Assembly (NCBI RefSeq): GCF_025949695.1
Contig: NZ_JAPDFL010000001.1
Location: forward strand, 1,532,001 to 1,596,000
Direction of reading: 5' to 3'
Length of the DNA stretch: 64,000 nucleotides
From: Pararhodobacter zhoushanensis
GTDB lineage: Bacteria; Pseudomonadota; Alphaproteobacteria; Rhodobacterales; Rhodobacteraceae
Shown: positions 1 through 8,695 of the stretch, piece by piece
Layout: each line of letters opens with the position of its first letter
How positions within the stretch are numbered: the stretch's first letter is position 1
Made by a program: the position numbers and the translations under genes
Notes under the pieces: generated by a model
What the model was told of the DNA's origin: nothing
What the model saw: only the letters and a program-made list of their open reading frames with translations
Databases searched by the model: none

Positions 1-870
1 TCATAGCGCGCGGCGAAGGCGTCGATGACCTCGTTGATCAGCCGTTCAGGGGCCGAGGCGCCGGCGGACAGGCCGACCGAGGTGATGCCGTCGAGGGCGC
101 GCCAGTCGATTTCATCCGCGCGCTGGATCAGTTGGGAATACGCGCAGCCTGCGGCGCGGCCCACTTCAACCAGACGCTTGGAGTTCGAGGAATTGGGCGC
201 GCCGATCACCAGCAGCGCGTCTATCCTGCCCGCGATGGCCTTGACCGCCGCCTGGCGGTTGGTCGTGGCGTAGCAGATATCTTCTTTATGAGGGCCGATG
301 ATGGCCGGGAAGCGCGCGTGCAGGGCGGCGACGATATCGGCGGTGTCATCGACCGAGAGGGTGGTCTGGGTGATGAAGGCCAGCTTGGCCGGATCGCGCG
401 GGGTGATGGTGGCGACATCGGCGACGGTCTCGACGAGCAGCACTTCGCCGTCGGGCAGCTGGCCCATGGTGCCTACGGTCTCGGGGTGGCCGGCGTGGCC
501 GATCATCACCATCTGCAAGCCGTTTTCCGAGTGGCGCTCGGCCTCGATATGGACCTTGGAGACCAGCGGACAGGTGGCATCGACAAAGGTCATGTTGCGC
601 GCCTGCGCGGCGCTGGGGACGGATTTGGGCACACCATGCGCGGAAAAGATCACCGGGCGGTCGTCCGGGCATTCATCGAGTTCCTCGACAAACACCGCGC
701 CCTGATCGCGCAGACTGTCGACGACGAATTTGTTGTGCACGATCTCATGGCGCACAAAGACCGGCGCGCCCCATTTGGCGATCGCCAGCTCGACGATCTT
801 GATCGCGCGGTCAACGCCCGCGCAAAAGCCGCGCGGGGCGGCGAGATAGAGGGTCAGGGGGCTTGGTCAT
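1..870 (-). CDS. ispH: 4-hydroxy-3-methylbut-2-enyl diphosphate reductase, partial, frameshifted near start
   Basis: IspH (LytB) is the 4Fe-4S enzyme that makes IPP and DMAPP in the last step of the MEP isoprenoid pathway. The leftward reading frame gives a classic N-terminus ([19 protein letters not shown]) with the first cluster cysteine. It continues in one frame ([28 protein letters not shown] with the second cysteine, [10 protein letters not shown]) to the window edge, where the last ~20-30 residues and the stop are missing. The natural start, ATG at 870, is out of frame by one base: a run of five C at about 859-863 would need to be four to give [12 protein letters not shown]. In the frame as written the only upstream codons before a TGA are not starts. 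The gene is normally indispensable, so I read this as a sequence error. Identification is firm. Confidence 0.9.
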
Positions 871-1003
871 GGGCGTCTCCGTCTGCATGTCAGAGGTAAT
901 CCGTGAGGGCCGTGAGGTCCAGCGTTTCGGGGCGAAAGCCGGGGGGCTGCCGCGCCGACGTTTCCTGTAGGTGCGGGGGGCTGCCGCCCCCGGGCCCCCT
1001 GCT

Positions 1004-1062
1004 TCAAGGGGGGAGCACGCTCCCCCTTGAAAATTCCCCGTGGATATTTTCGGACAGAACAT
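1004..1062 (-). repeat. Half-copy of gene-end module plus GC hairpin
   Basis: Directly after the yqaA stop (leftward) lies a sequence resembling TTCTGTC-N-GAAAATATCC-CGGGG (1035-1062), a degenerate half of the palindromic module found in full at 8.5, 27.7, 45.8 and 62.1 kb. It is followed by a strong hairpin, 1004-1030 (AAGGGGGGAGC / GCTCCCCCTT, one bulge). Position and structure suit a transcription end for the yqaA unit. Confidence 0.5.
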
Positions 1063-1065
1063 GGG

Positions 1066-1563
1066 TCAGCCGAACAGGCCGGCGGTGATCAGTGCGAGGG
1101 CAATGTAGCGGCCGGTCTTGGCGATCGCCACGAGAAGGGTGAACTGCCACAGGGGGGTGCGCATGGCACCGGCCATGACGGTGGTCAGGTCGAGGACCGG
1201 GAGCCATGACAGCAGGAGTGTCCATATCCCCCAGCGGTCCCACCAGCGCTGAGCCTTGGCGAACTGGGCGTCGGGCACCTTGAGCCAGCGATGCGCCCCG
1301 GCGGTTTCCAGACGCAGTCCCAGCCAGTAATTCACGAAGGTGCCCAGCGTGTTGCCGAGCGAGGCGACAACAACCAGCAGCCACGCGGGGGCCATGCCGG
1401 CGACTTGCAGCCCGGCGAAGATCAGTTCGGATTGGAAGGGCAGGACTGTCGCCGCCACAAAGGCGGCGGCGAAGAGTCCGGCGAGCGCTGCGATCAGAAG
1501 GTCAGTCCTGCGACGGGGAGGTTTCGTCCTCGGCGGCTGCGTCTTCACGCGGGCGAACGTCAC
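1066..1563 (-). CDS. YqaA family membrane protein (DedA/SNARE-associated type)
   Basis: A protein of about 165 residues with four hydrophobic segments: roughly residues 24-43 (LLIAALAGLFAAAFVAATVL), 48-75, 112-130 and 140-165. The stretch FQSELIFAGLQVAGMAPAWLLVVVASLGNTLGTFVNYWLGL matches the YqaA family, small inner-membrane relatives of DedA. The molecular role of YqaA proteins is not established. The ATG at 1563 lies about 60 bases inside the 3' end of the upstream NYN gene; a GTG at 1548 would shorten the overlap. No in-frame start exists between there and the first membrane segment, so an overlap is needed either way. It is likely co-transcribed with the NYN gene. Confidence 0.75.
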   Translation of the reverse strand: MTFARVKTQPPRTKPPRRRTDLLIAALAGLFAAAFVAATVLPFQSELIFAGLQVAGMAPAWLLVVVASLGNTLGTFVNYWLGLRLETAGAHRWLKVPDAQFAKAQRWWDRWGIWTLLLSWLPVLDLTTVMAGAMRTPLWQFTLLVAIAKTGRYIALALITAGLFG

Positions 1564-2099
1564 GCGGTTCGCGCGGCGGGCGGCCGATCACGTCGCGCAG
1601 CTCGTCCAGCTCGATGAAATTGTCGGCCTGACGGCGCAGCTCGTCGGCGATCATCGGCGGCTGCGAGCGGATGGTCGAGACGACCGAAACGCGCACGCCC
1701 TGACGCTGCAGCGATTCCACCAGCGGGCGGAAGTCGCCGTCCCCCGAGAACAACACCGCGTGATCGAGCCGGGGCGCGATTTCCATCGCGTTCACGGCCA
1801 GTTCGATGTCCATGTTGCCCTTGACCTTACGGCGGCCCATGGAATCGGTGTATTCCTTGGCGGGCTTGGTCACCATCGTGTAGCCGTTGTAGTTCAGCCA
1901 GTCGATGAGCGGGCGAGATCGGCGAATAATCGTCGTTCTCCAGCAAGGCGGTGTAGTAGAAGGCGCGCAGCATCTTGCCGCGGCGCATGAATTCCTGACG
2001 CAGCAACTTGTAGTCGATGTCAAAGCCAAGGGCCTTGCCGGCGGCAAACAAATTGGCACCATCGATAAACAGCGCGAGGCGCTCATCCTTGTAAAACAT
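1502..2099 (-). CDS. NYN-domain protein (LabA/DUF88 family), frameshifted
   Basis: NYN domains are PIN-like nuclease folds, probably acting on RNA. The N-terminal part (MFYKDERLALFIDGANLF...FYYTALLENDDYSPI) and the C-terminal part (RPLIDWLNYNGYTMVTKPAKEY...MDIELAVNAM...AVLFSGDGDFRPLVESLQRQGVRVSVV...ADNFIELDEL) lie in different frames. They join cleanly as SPI-RPLIDWL if one extra base at about 1916 is removed. The acidic residues expected of the fold are present on both sides: IDGAN, NMDIE and SGDGDF. The start at 2099 is chosen because AAAGGA sits at the right distance upstream. The C-terminal tail is acidic and low-complexity. Single-base insertion, probably sequence error. Confidence 0.8.
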
Positions 2100-2232
2100 C
2101 ACTGTTCCTTTCAAAATCGCTGCGTAATTAAAAGAAACGACACCGCGCCCGGAGAGCTGGCAAATTGATTTTGCCGATTAACTGGGGCGGTTTGGTTGCC
2201 AAAAACGATACGAACCAGATTGGACAATACGA

Positions 2233-2805
2233 GTGACCCCTGCGCACCGCAACCCGTTCCTCTTGGCCTTGGGCAGCAATATGTCACACGACATGACATC
2301 CAACACCAACTTACTTAATGACGCGATCGACAAGATCAAGCGGGCCGGGGTTGTAACCCTGCGTCGCAGCCGGAGTTTCGCCACCCCCGCTTTCCCCGCC
2401 GGTGCTGGCCCCGATTTTGCCAACGCGTGCCTGCTGGTCGAGTCTGATCTGACGCCCGAAGCGCTGCTGGCGCTGCTGCATCAGATCGAGGCCGAGATGG
2501 GCCGGGTGCGGATCAAACGCTGGGGTCAGCGGGTGATTGACATTGATCTGCTGGCGGCGGGCGGGCAGGTGCTGCCGGACCGCGATACCGTCGAGCACTG
2601 GATGGCGCTGCCGCCCGAGCACCAGGCCCGAGTCGCGCCCGAGCAGCTGATCGTGCCCCATCCCCGGCTGCATCAGCGCGGATTCGTGCTGGTTCCCCTG
2701 GCCGAGGTGGCGCCCGATTGGGTGCATCCCTTGACCGGGCAGAGCGTGAGGACGATGTTGGAGGCACTGGATCCGGCGGAAATTGCCGAGATCAGGCCGA
2801 TTTGA
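2233..2805 (+). CDS. folK: 2-amino-4-hydroxy-6-hydroxymethyldihydropteridine pyrophosphokinase
   Basis: FolK transfers pyrophosphate from ATP to 6-hydroxymethyl-7,8-dihydropterin in folate synthesis. The 190-residue product has the N-terminal LALGSNM loop (residues ~11-17), the substrate and ATP motif RWGQRVIDIDLL (residues ~96-107) and the late VPHPRLHQRGFVLVPLAEVAP block (~140-160), all typical of HPPK. The start is a GTG; no ATG lies nearby in frame upstream of LALGSNM. The gene leads into rpoZ and the ppGpp synthetase, the usual order in Rhodobacterales, with 103 bases before rpoZ. Confidence 0.92.
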   Translation: MTPAHRNPFLLALGSNMSHDMTSNTNLLNDAIDKIKRAGVVTLRRSRSFATPAFPAGAGPDFANACLLVESDLTPEALLALLHQIEAEMGRVRIKRWGQRVIDIDLLAAGGQVLPDRDTVEHWMALPPEHQARVAPEQLIVPHPRLHQRGFVLVPLAEVAPDWVHPLTGQSVRTMLEALDPAEIAEIRPI

Positions 2806-2908
2806 CCGCAACAAGCGCCGTTAAGCGGCCTCGTGCGCTTGTCATCTGGGGGAAATGCCGTTACACGCCACAGGCTGATCCTCCCCTTTGCCGCAGATGG
2901 AGTGCTTC

Positions 2909-3265
2909 ATGGCCCGCGTGACGGTCGAAGATTGCGTTGATAAAGTACCGAACCGGTTCGAGCTGGTAATCCTTGCGGCCCATCGTGCGCGGGAGATCGC
3001 CGCTGGCGGTCCGCTGACGATTGACCGCGACAATGACAAGGACCCGGTTGTGGCCCTGCGCGAAATCGCGGACGAGACGCAAGGGGCCGAGTCCCTGCGC
3101 GAGCGTCTGATCGAGAGCATGCGCACCCAGAACGAGGTCGACATGCCGGAAGAAGACGACATGGCCTCGCGGATGAGCAGCCAGGCTGATCGTCCGCAGC
3201 TGGATGACCTGACCGAAGAGCAGATGCTGCGCCAGCTGGTTGCCGCACAGATCGAGCAGGACTGA
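2909..3265 (+). CDS. rpoZ: DNA-directed RNA polymerase omega subunit
   Basis: The omega subunit helps assemble RNA polymerase and binds ppGpp together with beta'. The 118-residue product begins [30 protein letters not shown], the canonical omega N-terminus. It continues with [14 protein letters not shown] and then a long acidic C-terminal extension common in alphaproteobacteria. I chose the ATG at 2909 over an in-frame ATG 21 bases upstream because omega proteins start with MARVTVED. It sits 24 bases upstream of the rel gene, so the omega subunit and the ppGpp enzyme are probably co-expressed. Confidence 0.95.
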   Translation: MARVTVEDCVDKVPNRFELVILAAHRAREIAAGGPLTIDRDNDKDPVVALREIADETQGAESLRERLIESMRTQNEVDMPEEDDMASRMSSQADRPQLDDLTEEQMLRQLVAAQIEQD

Positions 3266-3289
3266 CCATGAATCGGGCAGGGTCGCGAC

Positions 3290-5437
3290 GTGATCACGCC
3301 CGATGATCTGGTTGCGTTAATCCGCAATTATAACCCGACTACCGACGAAGCCCTGATTCGCCGTGCGTGGACGTATGGCGATGACATGCATAAAGGGCAG
3401 ATGCGCCATTCGGGTGAGCCGTATTTCACGCATCCCGTGGCCGTTGCCTCGATCCTGACCGAGATGCGGCTGGATGATGCGACGATCATCACGGCGCTTT
3501 TGCACGACACCATCGAGGACACGCGCTCGACCTATACCGAGGTCCAGCACCTGTTCGGTCACGAAGTGGCCGAGCTGGTCGATGGCGTGACAAAGCTGAC
3601 CAACCTGCAGCTGTCCTCCGAAGCCAAGTCCAAGGAACCCCAATCGGCGCAGGCCAAGCAGGCCGAGAATTTCCGCAAGCTGTTGATGGCGATGTCGCGC
3701 GATCTGCGGGTGATTCTGGTCAAGCTGGCCGACCGGCTGCACAACATGCGCACGATCCGCTCGATGCGGCCCGACAAGCAGGCGCAGAAGGCCCGCGAGA
3801 CGATGGAGATCTACGCGCCGCTCGCTGGCCGCATGGGCATGCAGTGGATGCGCGAAGAGCTGGAGGATCTGGCGTTCCGCGTCCTCAACCCCGAGGCGCG
3901 CAACTCGATCCTGCGCCGTTTCATCACCCTGCAGCGTGAGACCGGCGATGTCATCGCCCGGATCACCGCCGACATCCGGTTCGAGCTGGAAAAGGCCGGG
4001 CTGGACGGCACGGTTTATGGCCGCGCGAAAAAACCCTATTCCGTTTGGCGCAAGATGCAGGAGAAGGAACTTACCTTCAGCCGCCTGTCGGACATCTATG
4101 GGTTCCGCATCATCGTTGACCATGTGCACGAATGCTACGATGTGCTCGGCCTGATCCACCAGCGCTGGCGCGCGGTGCCGGGGCGGTTCAAGGATTACAT
4201 CAGCCAGCCCAAGACCAACGGTTATCGCTCGATCCACACCACGGTGTCGGGACGCGATGGCAAACGGGTCGAGGTGCAGATCCGCACCCGCGAGATGCAC
4301 GAGGTCGCCGAGGCGGGCGTGGCCGCGCATTGGTCCTACAAGGACGGCATGCGCGCGGTGAACCCCTTCGCCATTGATCCGGCGAAATGGATCGAAGGGC
4401 TGACCGCGCGGCTGGATTCGACCGAGGATCACGATGAATTCCTCGAACATGTCAAACTGGACATGTACGCCGATCAGGTCTTTTGCTTCACGCCCAAGGG
4501 GGATGTGGTGCAGCTGCCCAAGGGCGCGACGCCGCTCGATTTCTCCTATGCGATCCATACGCGGCTGGGCAATGCCACCGTCTCGGCCAAGGTCGACGGG
4601 TTGCGCGTGCCGCTGTGGACCCGGCTGCGCAATGGTCAGCAGGTCGAGATCATCACCGCCGACGGCCAGCGCCCGCAGAATTCGTGGATCGAACTGGTCC
4701 ACACTGGTCGCGCCAAGGCCGCGATCCGCCGCAGCTTGCGCGAGGAAGACCGCGAGCGCTTCATCAAGCTGGGCCGTGAACTGAGCCGCGTCGCGTTCGA
4801 GCGGGTCGGGCGGCGGGTGACGGAAAAGGCGCTGGACACGGCGGGGCGGGCCCTGGGTCTGCGCGGGCCGAATGAGTTGTTGGAGAAGATCGGTGCCGCC
4901 GAAATCAGTGCGCGCGCGGTGATCCAGCAGCTCTATCCCGAAACCGCGACGATGGTTGAGCCCGAGGTTGACGGCGCGCGTCCTGTCGTCGGGCTGGAGC
5001 CGGGGGTACAGTTCCGCCGCGCGCTGTGCTGTCAGCCCGTGCCGGGCGAGCGGATTGTCGGCATCACCTATCGCGGCAAGGGCGTTGTTGCGCATACCAT
5101 CGACTGCGGCGCGCTGGCAGCGCTGGAAGATCAGCCGGAACGCTGGATTGACCTGCATTGGCTTGAGGGCAAGCACGCGGCAGTGCATGGTGTCCGTCTG
5201 GAACTGACCATCACCAACAGCGCCGGGGTTCTGGGCCGCGTCTGCAGCCTGATCGGTGAACAAAAGGCCAATATCTCGGATCTGCATTTTCTGGATAAAA
5301 AGCCTGACTATTTCCGCATTTCGGTCGAGATAGACGTCTCTGATGTGGAACATCTTCACAGGATCCTGACCATCCTTTCGGCTGAAAGTGATGTAGCCCA
5401 GGTCTTCCGAGCCCGCGACCTGACTCGCCAACCCTGA
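3290..5437 (+). CDS. relA: Bifunctional (p)ppGpp synthetase/hydrolase, RelA/SpoT family
   Basis: This is the single long Rsh enzyme usual in alphaproteobacteria; it makes and degrades ppGpp in the stringent response. At 715 residues it is full length. The order is: HD hydrolase domain with intact metal site (HSGEPYFTHP ~40-49, ALLHDTIEDT ~69-78, with H72 and D73), synthetase domain (GRAKKPYSVWRKM ~243-255, the DIYGFRIIV and KTNGYRSIHTTV motifs ~270-315), TGS domain (~395-455, FTPKGDVVQLPKGATPLDFSYAIH), and a C-terminal ACT domain (~640-710). Because the HD residues are intact it should be bifunctional. The start is GTG at 3290. Confidence 0.93.
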   Translation: MITPDDLVALIRNYNPTTDEALIRRAWTYGDDMHKGQMRHSGEPYFTHPVAVASILTEMRLDDATIITALLHDTIEDTRSTYTEVQHLFGHEVAELVDGVTKLTNLQLSSEAKSKEPQSAQAKQAENFRKLLMAMSRDLRVILVKLADRLHNMRTIRSMRPDKQAQKARETMEIYAPLAGRMGMQWMREELEDLAFRVLNPEARNSILRRFITLQRETGDVIARITADIRFELEKAGLDGTVYGRAKKPYSVWRKMQEKELTFSRLSDIYGFRIIVDHVHECYDVLGLIHQRWRAVPGRFKDYISQPKTNGYRSIHTTVSGRDGKRVEVQIRTREMHEVAEAGVAAHWSYKDGMRAVNPFAIDPAKWIEGLTARLDSTEDHDEFLEHVKLDMYADQVFCFTPKGDVVQLPKGATPLDFSYAIHTRLGNATVSAKVDGLRVPLWTRLRNGQQVEIITADGQRPQNSWIELVHTGRAKAAIRRSLREEDRERFIKLGRELSRVAFERVGRRVTEKALDTAGRALGLRGPNELLEKIGAAEISARAVIQQLYPETATMVEPEVDGARPVVGLEPGVQFRRALCCQPVPGERIVGITYRGKGVVAHTIDCGALAALEDQPERWIDLHWLEGKHAAVHGVRLELTITNSAGVLGRVCSLIGEQKANISDLHFLDKKPDYFRISVEIDVSDVEHLHRILTILSAESDVAQVFRARDLTRQP

Positions 5438-5453
5438 ACCCGGACCCTAGCGC

Positions 5454-6101
5454 GTGATCTTCAAGCGGCGAGACACCAGACCCCTGCTGCGAACGATCGC
5501 CGAATTCTTCTGGCCGCGTGGCGGGTGGCGGCGGGCCTCGACCTATGTTCTGCACCGCATGCGCCGCCTGCCGGATTCGCCCGAGCGGATCTGCCTTGGC
5601 ATCGCCGCCGGGGCGTTTGTGTCCTTCCTGCCGCTCTATGGTCTGCATTTCCTGACCGCCGCGCTGGTGGCCTGGATCGTGCGCGGCAATATTCTGGCCG
5701 CGCTGCTGGGCACATTCTATGGCAATCCGATCACCTTTCCGATCATGGCCGTCAGCGCGCTGGAATTGGGCCACTGGCTGCTCGGCACCGGCGCGATGGT
5801 CAGCTTTACCGAAGCGATGGCGGCCATCGGGCGGGCCAGTGGCGAGCTGACGCATAACCTCTGGGCGCTGTTCACCGGCGGACAGGTCCACTGGTTCCGC
5901 TTGCAACTGTTCTTCTGGCGGGTATTCCTGCCCTATATGATCGGCGGCGTGATCATCGGGGCCCCCGCAGCCGTCGCGATCTACTTCTTGCACCTCCCGC
6001 TGGTGCGCGCCTATCAACGCGGCCGCGCCAAGCGCCTGAAAGCCCGATTTGAAGCCGCGCGCCTACGCCAGCGCACGCGGGAAGCCGGAGACGAGACATG
6101 A
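5454..6101 (+). CDS. DUF2062 domain membrane protein
   Basis: A 215-residue protein with a basic N-terminus ([13 protein letters not shown]) followed by the DUF2062 core: [59 protein letters not shown]. Two or three membrane segments are visible (residues ~48-85 and ~160-185) and the C-terminal tail is strongly basic. The family's function is not known. It starts with GTG 16 bases after the rel stop, and its stop overlaps the pdxJ ATG by four bases (ATGA), so it belongs to the rel-pdxJ transcription unit. Confidence 0.85.
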   Translation: MIFKRRDTRPLLRTIAEFFWPRGGWRRASTYVLHRMRRLPDSPERICLGIAAGAFVSFLPLYGLHFLTAALVAWIVRGNILAALLGTFYGNPITFPIMAVSALELGHWLLGTGAMVSFTEAMAAIGRASGELTHNLWALFTGGQVHWFRLQLFFWRVFLPYMIGGVIIGAPAAVAIYFLHLPLVRAYQRGRAKRLKARFEAARLRQRTREAGDET

Positions 6102-6841
6102 CCACCCCCCGCCAACGGTTAGGCGTCAACATCGACCACGTCGCCACCCTGCGCAACGCGCGCGGCTCGGCCTATCCTGACCCGGTGCGCGCTGCCCTGA
6201 TCGCCGAGGCGGCGGGCGCCGACGGCATCACCGCCCATCTGCGCGAAGACCGTCGCCACATCCGCGACGCCGATATCGACGCGCTGATGGACGCGCTGAG
6301 CGTGCCGCTGAATTTTGAGATGGCGGCAACCGCCGAGATGCAGGCAATCGCCCTGCGCCATAAACCGCACGCCGTCTGTCTGGTCCCCGAAAAGCGCGAA
6401 GAGCGCACGACCGAGGGGCTGGACGTCGCCGGCGATGCGAACCGCCTGACCGGCTATATCGCCGCGCTGACCGACGCCGGCAGCCGCGTGTCGCTGTTCA
6501 TCGGCCATGATGCACGCCAGATCGAGGCGGCAGCGCGCGTCGGTGCGCCGGTGATCGAGTTGCACACCGGGGCCTATTGCGATCTTGTCGCCGACGGGCA
6601 GGCCGAGGCCGCAGCGCAGGAGCTGGCCGGGCTGCTGGCGGGGGTGACGCTGGCCAGCGCGTTGGGGCTTGAGGTCCACGCAGGCCACGGGCTGAGTTAC
6701 GCCACCGTTTCGCCCTTCGCCGCGACGCCGCAGATCCGCGAGCTGAACATCGGGCATTTCCTGATCTCCGAGGCGGTGTTCATGGGACTCGACCCAGCAA
6801 TCCGCGAGATGCGCCGCCTGATGGACGCTGCCCGCACCTGA
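6098..6841 (+). CDS. pdxJ: Pyridoxine 5'-phosphate synthase
   Basis: PdxJ condenses 1-deoxy-D-xylulose 5-phosphate with 3-amino-2-oxopropyl phosphate to pyridoxine 5'-phosphate, the ring-closing step of vitamin B6 synthesis. The 247-residue TIM-barrel protein opens with [17 protein letters not shown] and carries HLREDRRHI (~48-56), [21 protein letters not shown] text (~94-109), [11 protein letters not shown] (~150-160) and VHAGHGLSY (~194-202), all PdxJ signatures. It is translationally coupled to the DUF2062 gene upstream. The acpS gene lies 1.2 kb downstream, as in many Rhodobacterales. Confidence 0.95.
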   Translation: MTTPRQRLGVNIDHVATLRNARGSAYPDPVRAALIAEAAGADGITAHLREDRRHIRDADIDALMDALSVPLNFEMAATAEMQAIALRHKPHAVCLVPEKREERTTEGLDVAGDANRLTGYIAALTDAGSRVSLFIGHDARQIEAAARVGAPVIELHTGAYCDLVADGQAEAAAQELAGLLAGVTLASALGLEVHAGHGLSYATVSPFAATPQIRELNIGHFLISEAVFMGLDPAIREMRRLMDAART

Positions 6842-6873
6842 TCCTTTCCGCCCGAGGTTTCCCCGAGGTTCCC

Positions 6874-7497
6874 ATGTCCCTGTCCGAACTTCTGCCCATC
6901 CTGATCGGCTGGGTCATCGCCATCTCGTCCCCCGGTCCGGCCACGCTGGCCCTGACCGGCACGGCGATGGAGGGTGGCCGCGCGCGCGGGCTGGCCGTCG
7001 CGCTGGGGATCGTCACGGGCTCTGCGGTCTGGGCGCTGATCGCGGGCATGGGGCTGGGGGCGGCGATGATGAGCCACGCCTGGGCTGTTGATCTGCTGCG
7101 CTATGTCGGCGCGGGCTATCTGGCATGGCTGGCGTTTCGATCCGCGCGTGCCGCCCTGCGCCCCGGCGACGCCGTCGCGCGGTCGGCGGGGGTTGAAACC
7201 CTGCGCCATGCCTGGGCCCGCGGCGCGCTGATCCACCTGACCAACCCCAAGGCGGTGCTGTTCTGGGGCGCGATGTTTGCCGTGGTCATCCCGGCGGACG
7301 CGCCGGTCTGGGTGCTGTGGCAGGTCGGGTTGGCGTGCCTTGCGACCTCGACGCTGACGATGTCCACGATGGCGCTGGCCTTTTCCGCCCGTCCGGTCGC
7401 CGCCGCCTATCTGCGGTTGCGGCGCTGGTTTGACGGGGCGTTTGCGGTCTTGTTCGGCCTGGCCGCGCTCAAGGTGCTGACGGCCCGGCTGGCATGA
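6874..7497 (+). CDS. LysE family exporter
   Basis: A 207-residue membrane protein with about six hydrophobic segments and the LysE/RhtB signature near the N-terminus (PILIGWVIAISSPGPATLAL). Members export amino acids or related small metabolites; the substrate here cannot be told from sequence. A second family motif, LIHLTNPKAVLFWGAMF, is at ~114-130. The gene sits 32 bases after pdxJ on the same strand and may be read with it, although nothing links it to B6 metabolism. Confidence 0.85.
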   Translation: MSLSELLPILIGWVIAISSPGPATLALTGTAMEGGRARGLAVALGIVTGSAVWALIAGMGLGAAMMSHAWAVDLLRYVGAGYLAWLAFRSARAALRPGDAVARSAGVETLRHAWARGALIHLTNPKAVLFWGAMFAVVIPADAPVWVLWQVGLACLATSTLTMSTMALAFSARPVAAAYLRLRRWFDGAFAVLFGLAALKVLTARLA

Positions 7498-7576
7498 GAT
7501 CACGCTTGCGCGCGGCCGGTTGAGTTGTCTGCGGCCTTGGCGGATGATGGTATCCTTCATGGTTGAGGAGAAATTT

Positions 7577-8038
7577 ATGCGTAAAGCTTTCATCGCTGCC
7601 GCCTGCTGCCTCCTGCCGCTAAGCGCCACGGCGCAGGTTATTGCTGACTGTGATTGGGTCGGTAGCCCAGCCAATATTTTCGAACCCTGGGATACCCATT
7701 CGCGCAGCTTCGCCAATGGGGCGATCCGCGTGGCGCTGCTCGACACCGGCGGCGAACCCGCCTGCTGCTCGCGGCATCTGCTGATCCTGTCACCGTCGGG
7801 GGATGGCTCGGACGAACCGATCTTCCGCCAGTGCCGCGTGGCGTCGGCTCAGGTGAACAGCGGTTTTTATGACGTGGATGTGCCGGGGATCACCGCCAGT
7901 TATGACCCGGCCAAGGGGCTGCTGCTTTCGGTTCCTGTCGGGCACTGGCACGAAGGGGTCGAGGCTGGCCGCCCGCCGATCGTCGAGCGGATGGAGATCC
8001 GTATCAACCAGTCAACCGGAACGGTTGCGGTGGAATGA
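7577..8038 (+). CDS. Secreted protein of unknown function
   Basis: The ATG at 7577, preceded by GAGGAG, gives a 153-residue protein with a clear Sec signal peptide ([20 protein letters not shown], likely cleavage after AQ). The mature part has four cysteines (CDW, the pair ACCSRH, FRQC), which suggests disulfides in the periplasm. I do not recognise a family. An upstream in-frame ATG would place 19 residues before the signal peptide, so I reject it. It lies 11 bases before acpS and is probably co-transcribed. Confidence 0.75.
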   Translation: MRKAFIAAACCLLPLSATAQVIADCDWVGSPANIFEPWDTHSRSFANGAIRVALLDTGGEPACCSRHLLILSPSGDGSDEPIFRQCRVASAQVNSGFYDVDVPGITASYDPAKGLLLSVPVGHWHEGVEAGRPPIVERMEIRINQSTGTVAVE

Positions 8039-8048
8039 GGGCCGTCGC

Positions 8049-8450
8049 GTGATCCTGGGCATCGGTACCGATCTGGCCAATATCGAGCGTATTGCCGGCA
8101 CTCTGGACCGCTTCGGCGACCGGTTCCGCCACCGCGTCTTTACCGATCTGGAACTGGCCAAGGCCAACCGGCGCAAGGACGAAGCGGGCACTTTGGCCAA
8201 ACGCTGGGCAGCAAAGGAAGCTTGCTCGAAAGCGCTGGGGACCGGGTTGGCGATGGGGATTTCGTGGAAAGACATGGGGGTGGTCAATCGCCGCGGCGGA
8301 CAGCCGACCATGCTGCTGACCGGCTGGGCTGCAGAACGCCTCGCCGCGATGACCCCGGCTGGGTACGAAGCGGTTGTCCATGTGTCCTTGACGGATGACC
8401 ACCCCTGGGCGCAAGCCTTTGTGGTTATCGAGGCTCGACCGGCCGGCTAG
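8049..8450 (+). CDS. acpS: Holo-[acyl-carrier-protein] synthase
   Basis: AcpS attaches the 4'-phosphopantetheine arm of CoA to acyl carrier proteins. The 133-residue product has [15 protein letters not shown] at the N-terminus (the metal-binding aspartate in GTD) and [15 protein letters not shown] (~50-64), the second half of the active site. The start is GTG at 8049, just after the upstream stop. In related genomes acpS is normally followed by lepB, rnc and era. Here it is followed by a hairpin and a repeat module, then convergent lexA. Confidence 0.93.
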   Translation: MILGIGTDLANIERIAGTLDRFGDRFRHRVFTDLELAKANRRKDEAGTLAKRWAAKEACSKALGTGLAMGISWKDMGVVNRRGGQPTMLLTGWAAERLAAMTPAGYEAVVHVSLTDDHPWAQAFVVIEARPAG

Positions 8451-8489
8451 GCGCGGCGCGCGACCCCATCGAGGGGTCGCGCGCCGCGC
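8451..8489 (+). terminator. Perfect GC hairpin with ATCGA loop directly after acpS stop
   Basis: A perfect 17-bp stem (8451-8467 with 8473-8489) closes the loop ATCGA, starting at the base after the acpS stop codon. No T-run follows on the top strand. It is one of seven hairpins in the window with the same pentaloop and different stems, mostly at 3' ends of genes. A termination or RNA-end-protection role is inferred. Confidence 0.6.
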
Positions 8490-8513
8490 TGGGCTGCCGC
8501 CCAGACCCGCTCG

Positions 8514-8665
8514 GGAGGATTTTCCATCCTCCCGAACCCTCCTGGAGGATATTTAACAGAGCAAAGAGGGACGTTAACGAAAGGTTAACCGCGCTTTCTT
8601 TGCTCTTCAAATATTCTCGGGGGGTGAATTCGCTGAAAGCGAAGAGGGGGCAGAAGGCCCCCTGG
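8514..8665. repeat. Gene-end palindromic module, full copy 1 (subfamily A)
   Basis: This lies between convergent acpS and lexA. It begins with a GGGAGGAT / ATCCTCCC hairpin. The core dyad has arms AGAGCAAAGA (8558-8567) and TCTTTGCTCT (8597-8606), with TTAA at 8574-8577 and 8585-8588 separated by seven bases. Outer ATATTT and AAATAT boxes flank the arms, then come a small TTCGCT-GAA-AGCGAA hairpin and a GGGGGC...GGCCCCC stem. The same organisation recurs at 27.7, 45.8 and 62.1 kb. TTAA-N7-TTAA matches the CtrA recognition pattern, but function is unknown. Confidence 0.8.
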
Positions 8666-8695
8666 CGCCCTGGCCCGGAGGCACAAGAAGGGCGG

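Noticed and set aside
3317..5431. 704-residue open frame antisense to the ppGpp synthetase gene
   Set aside because: Arg/His/Gly/Gln-rich shadow of the high-GC third codon positions of relA; no domain or start signal, and relA itself has all its motifs.
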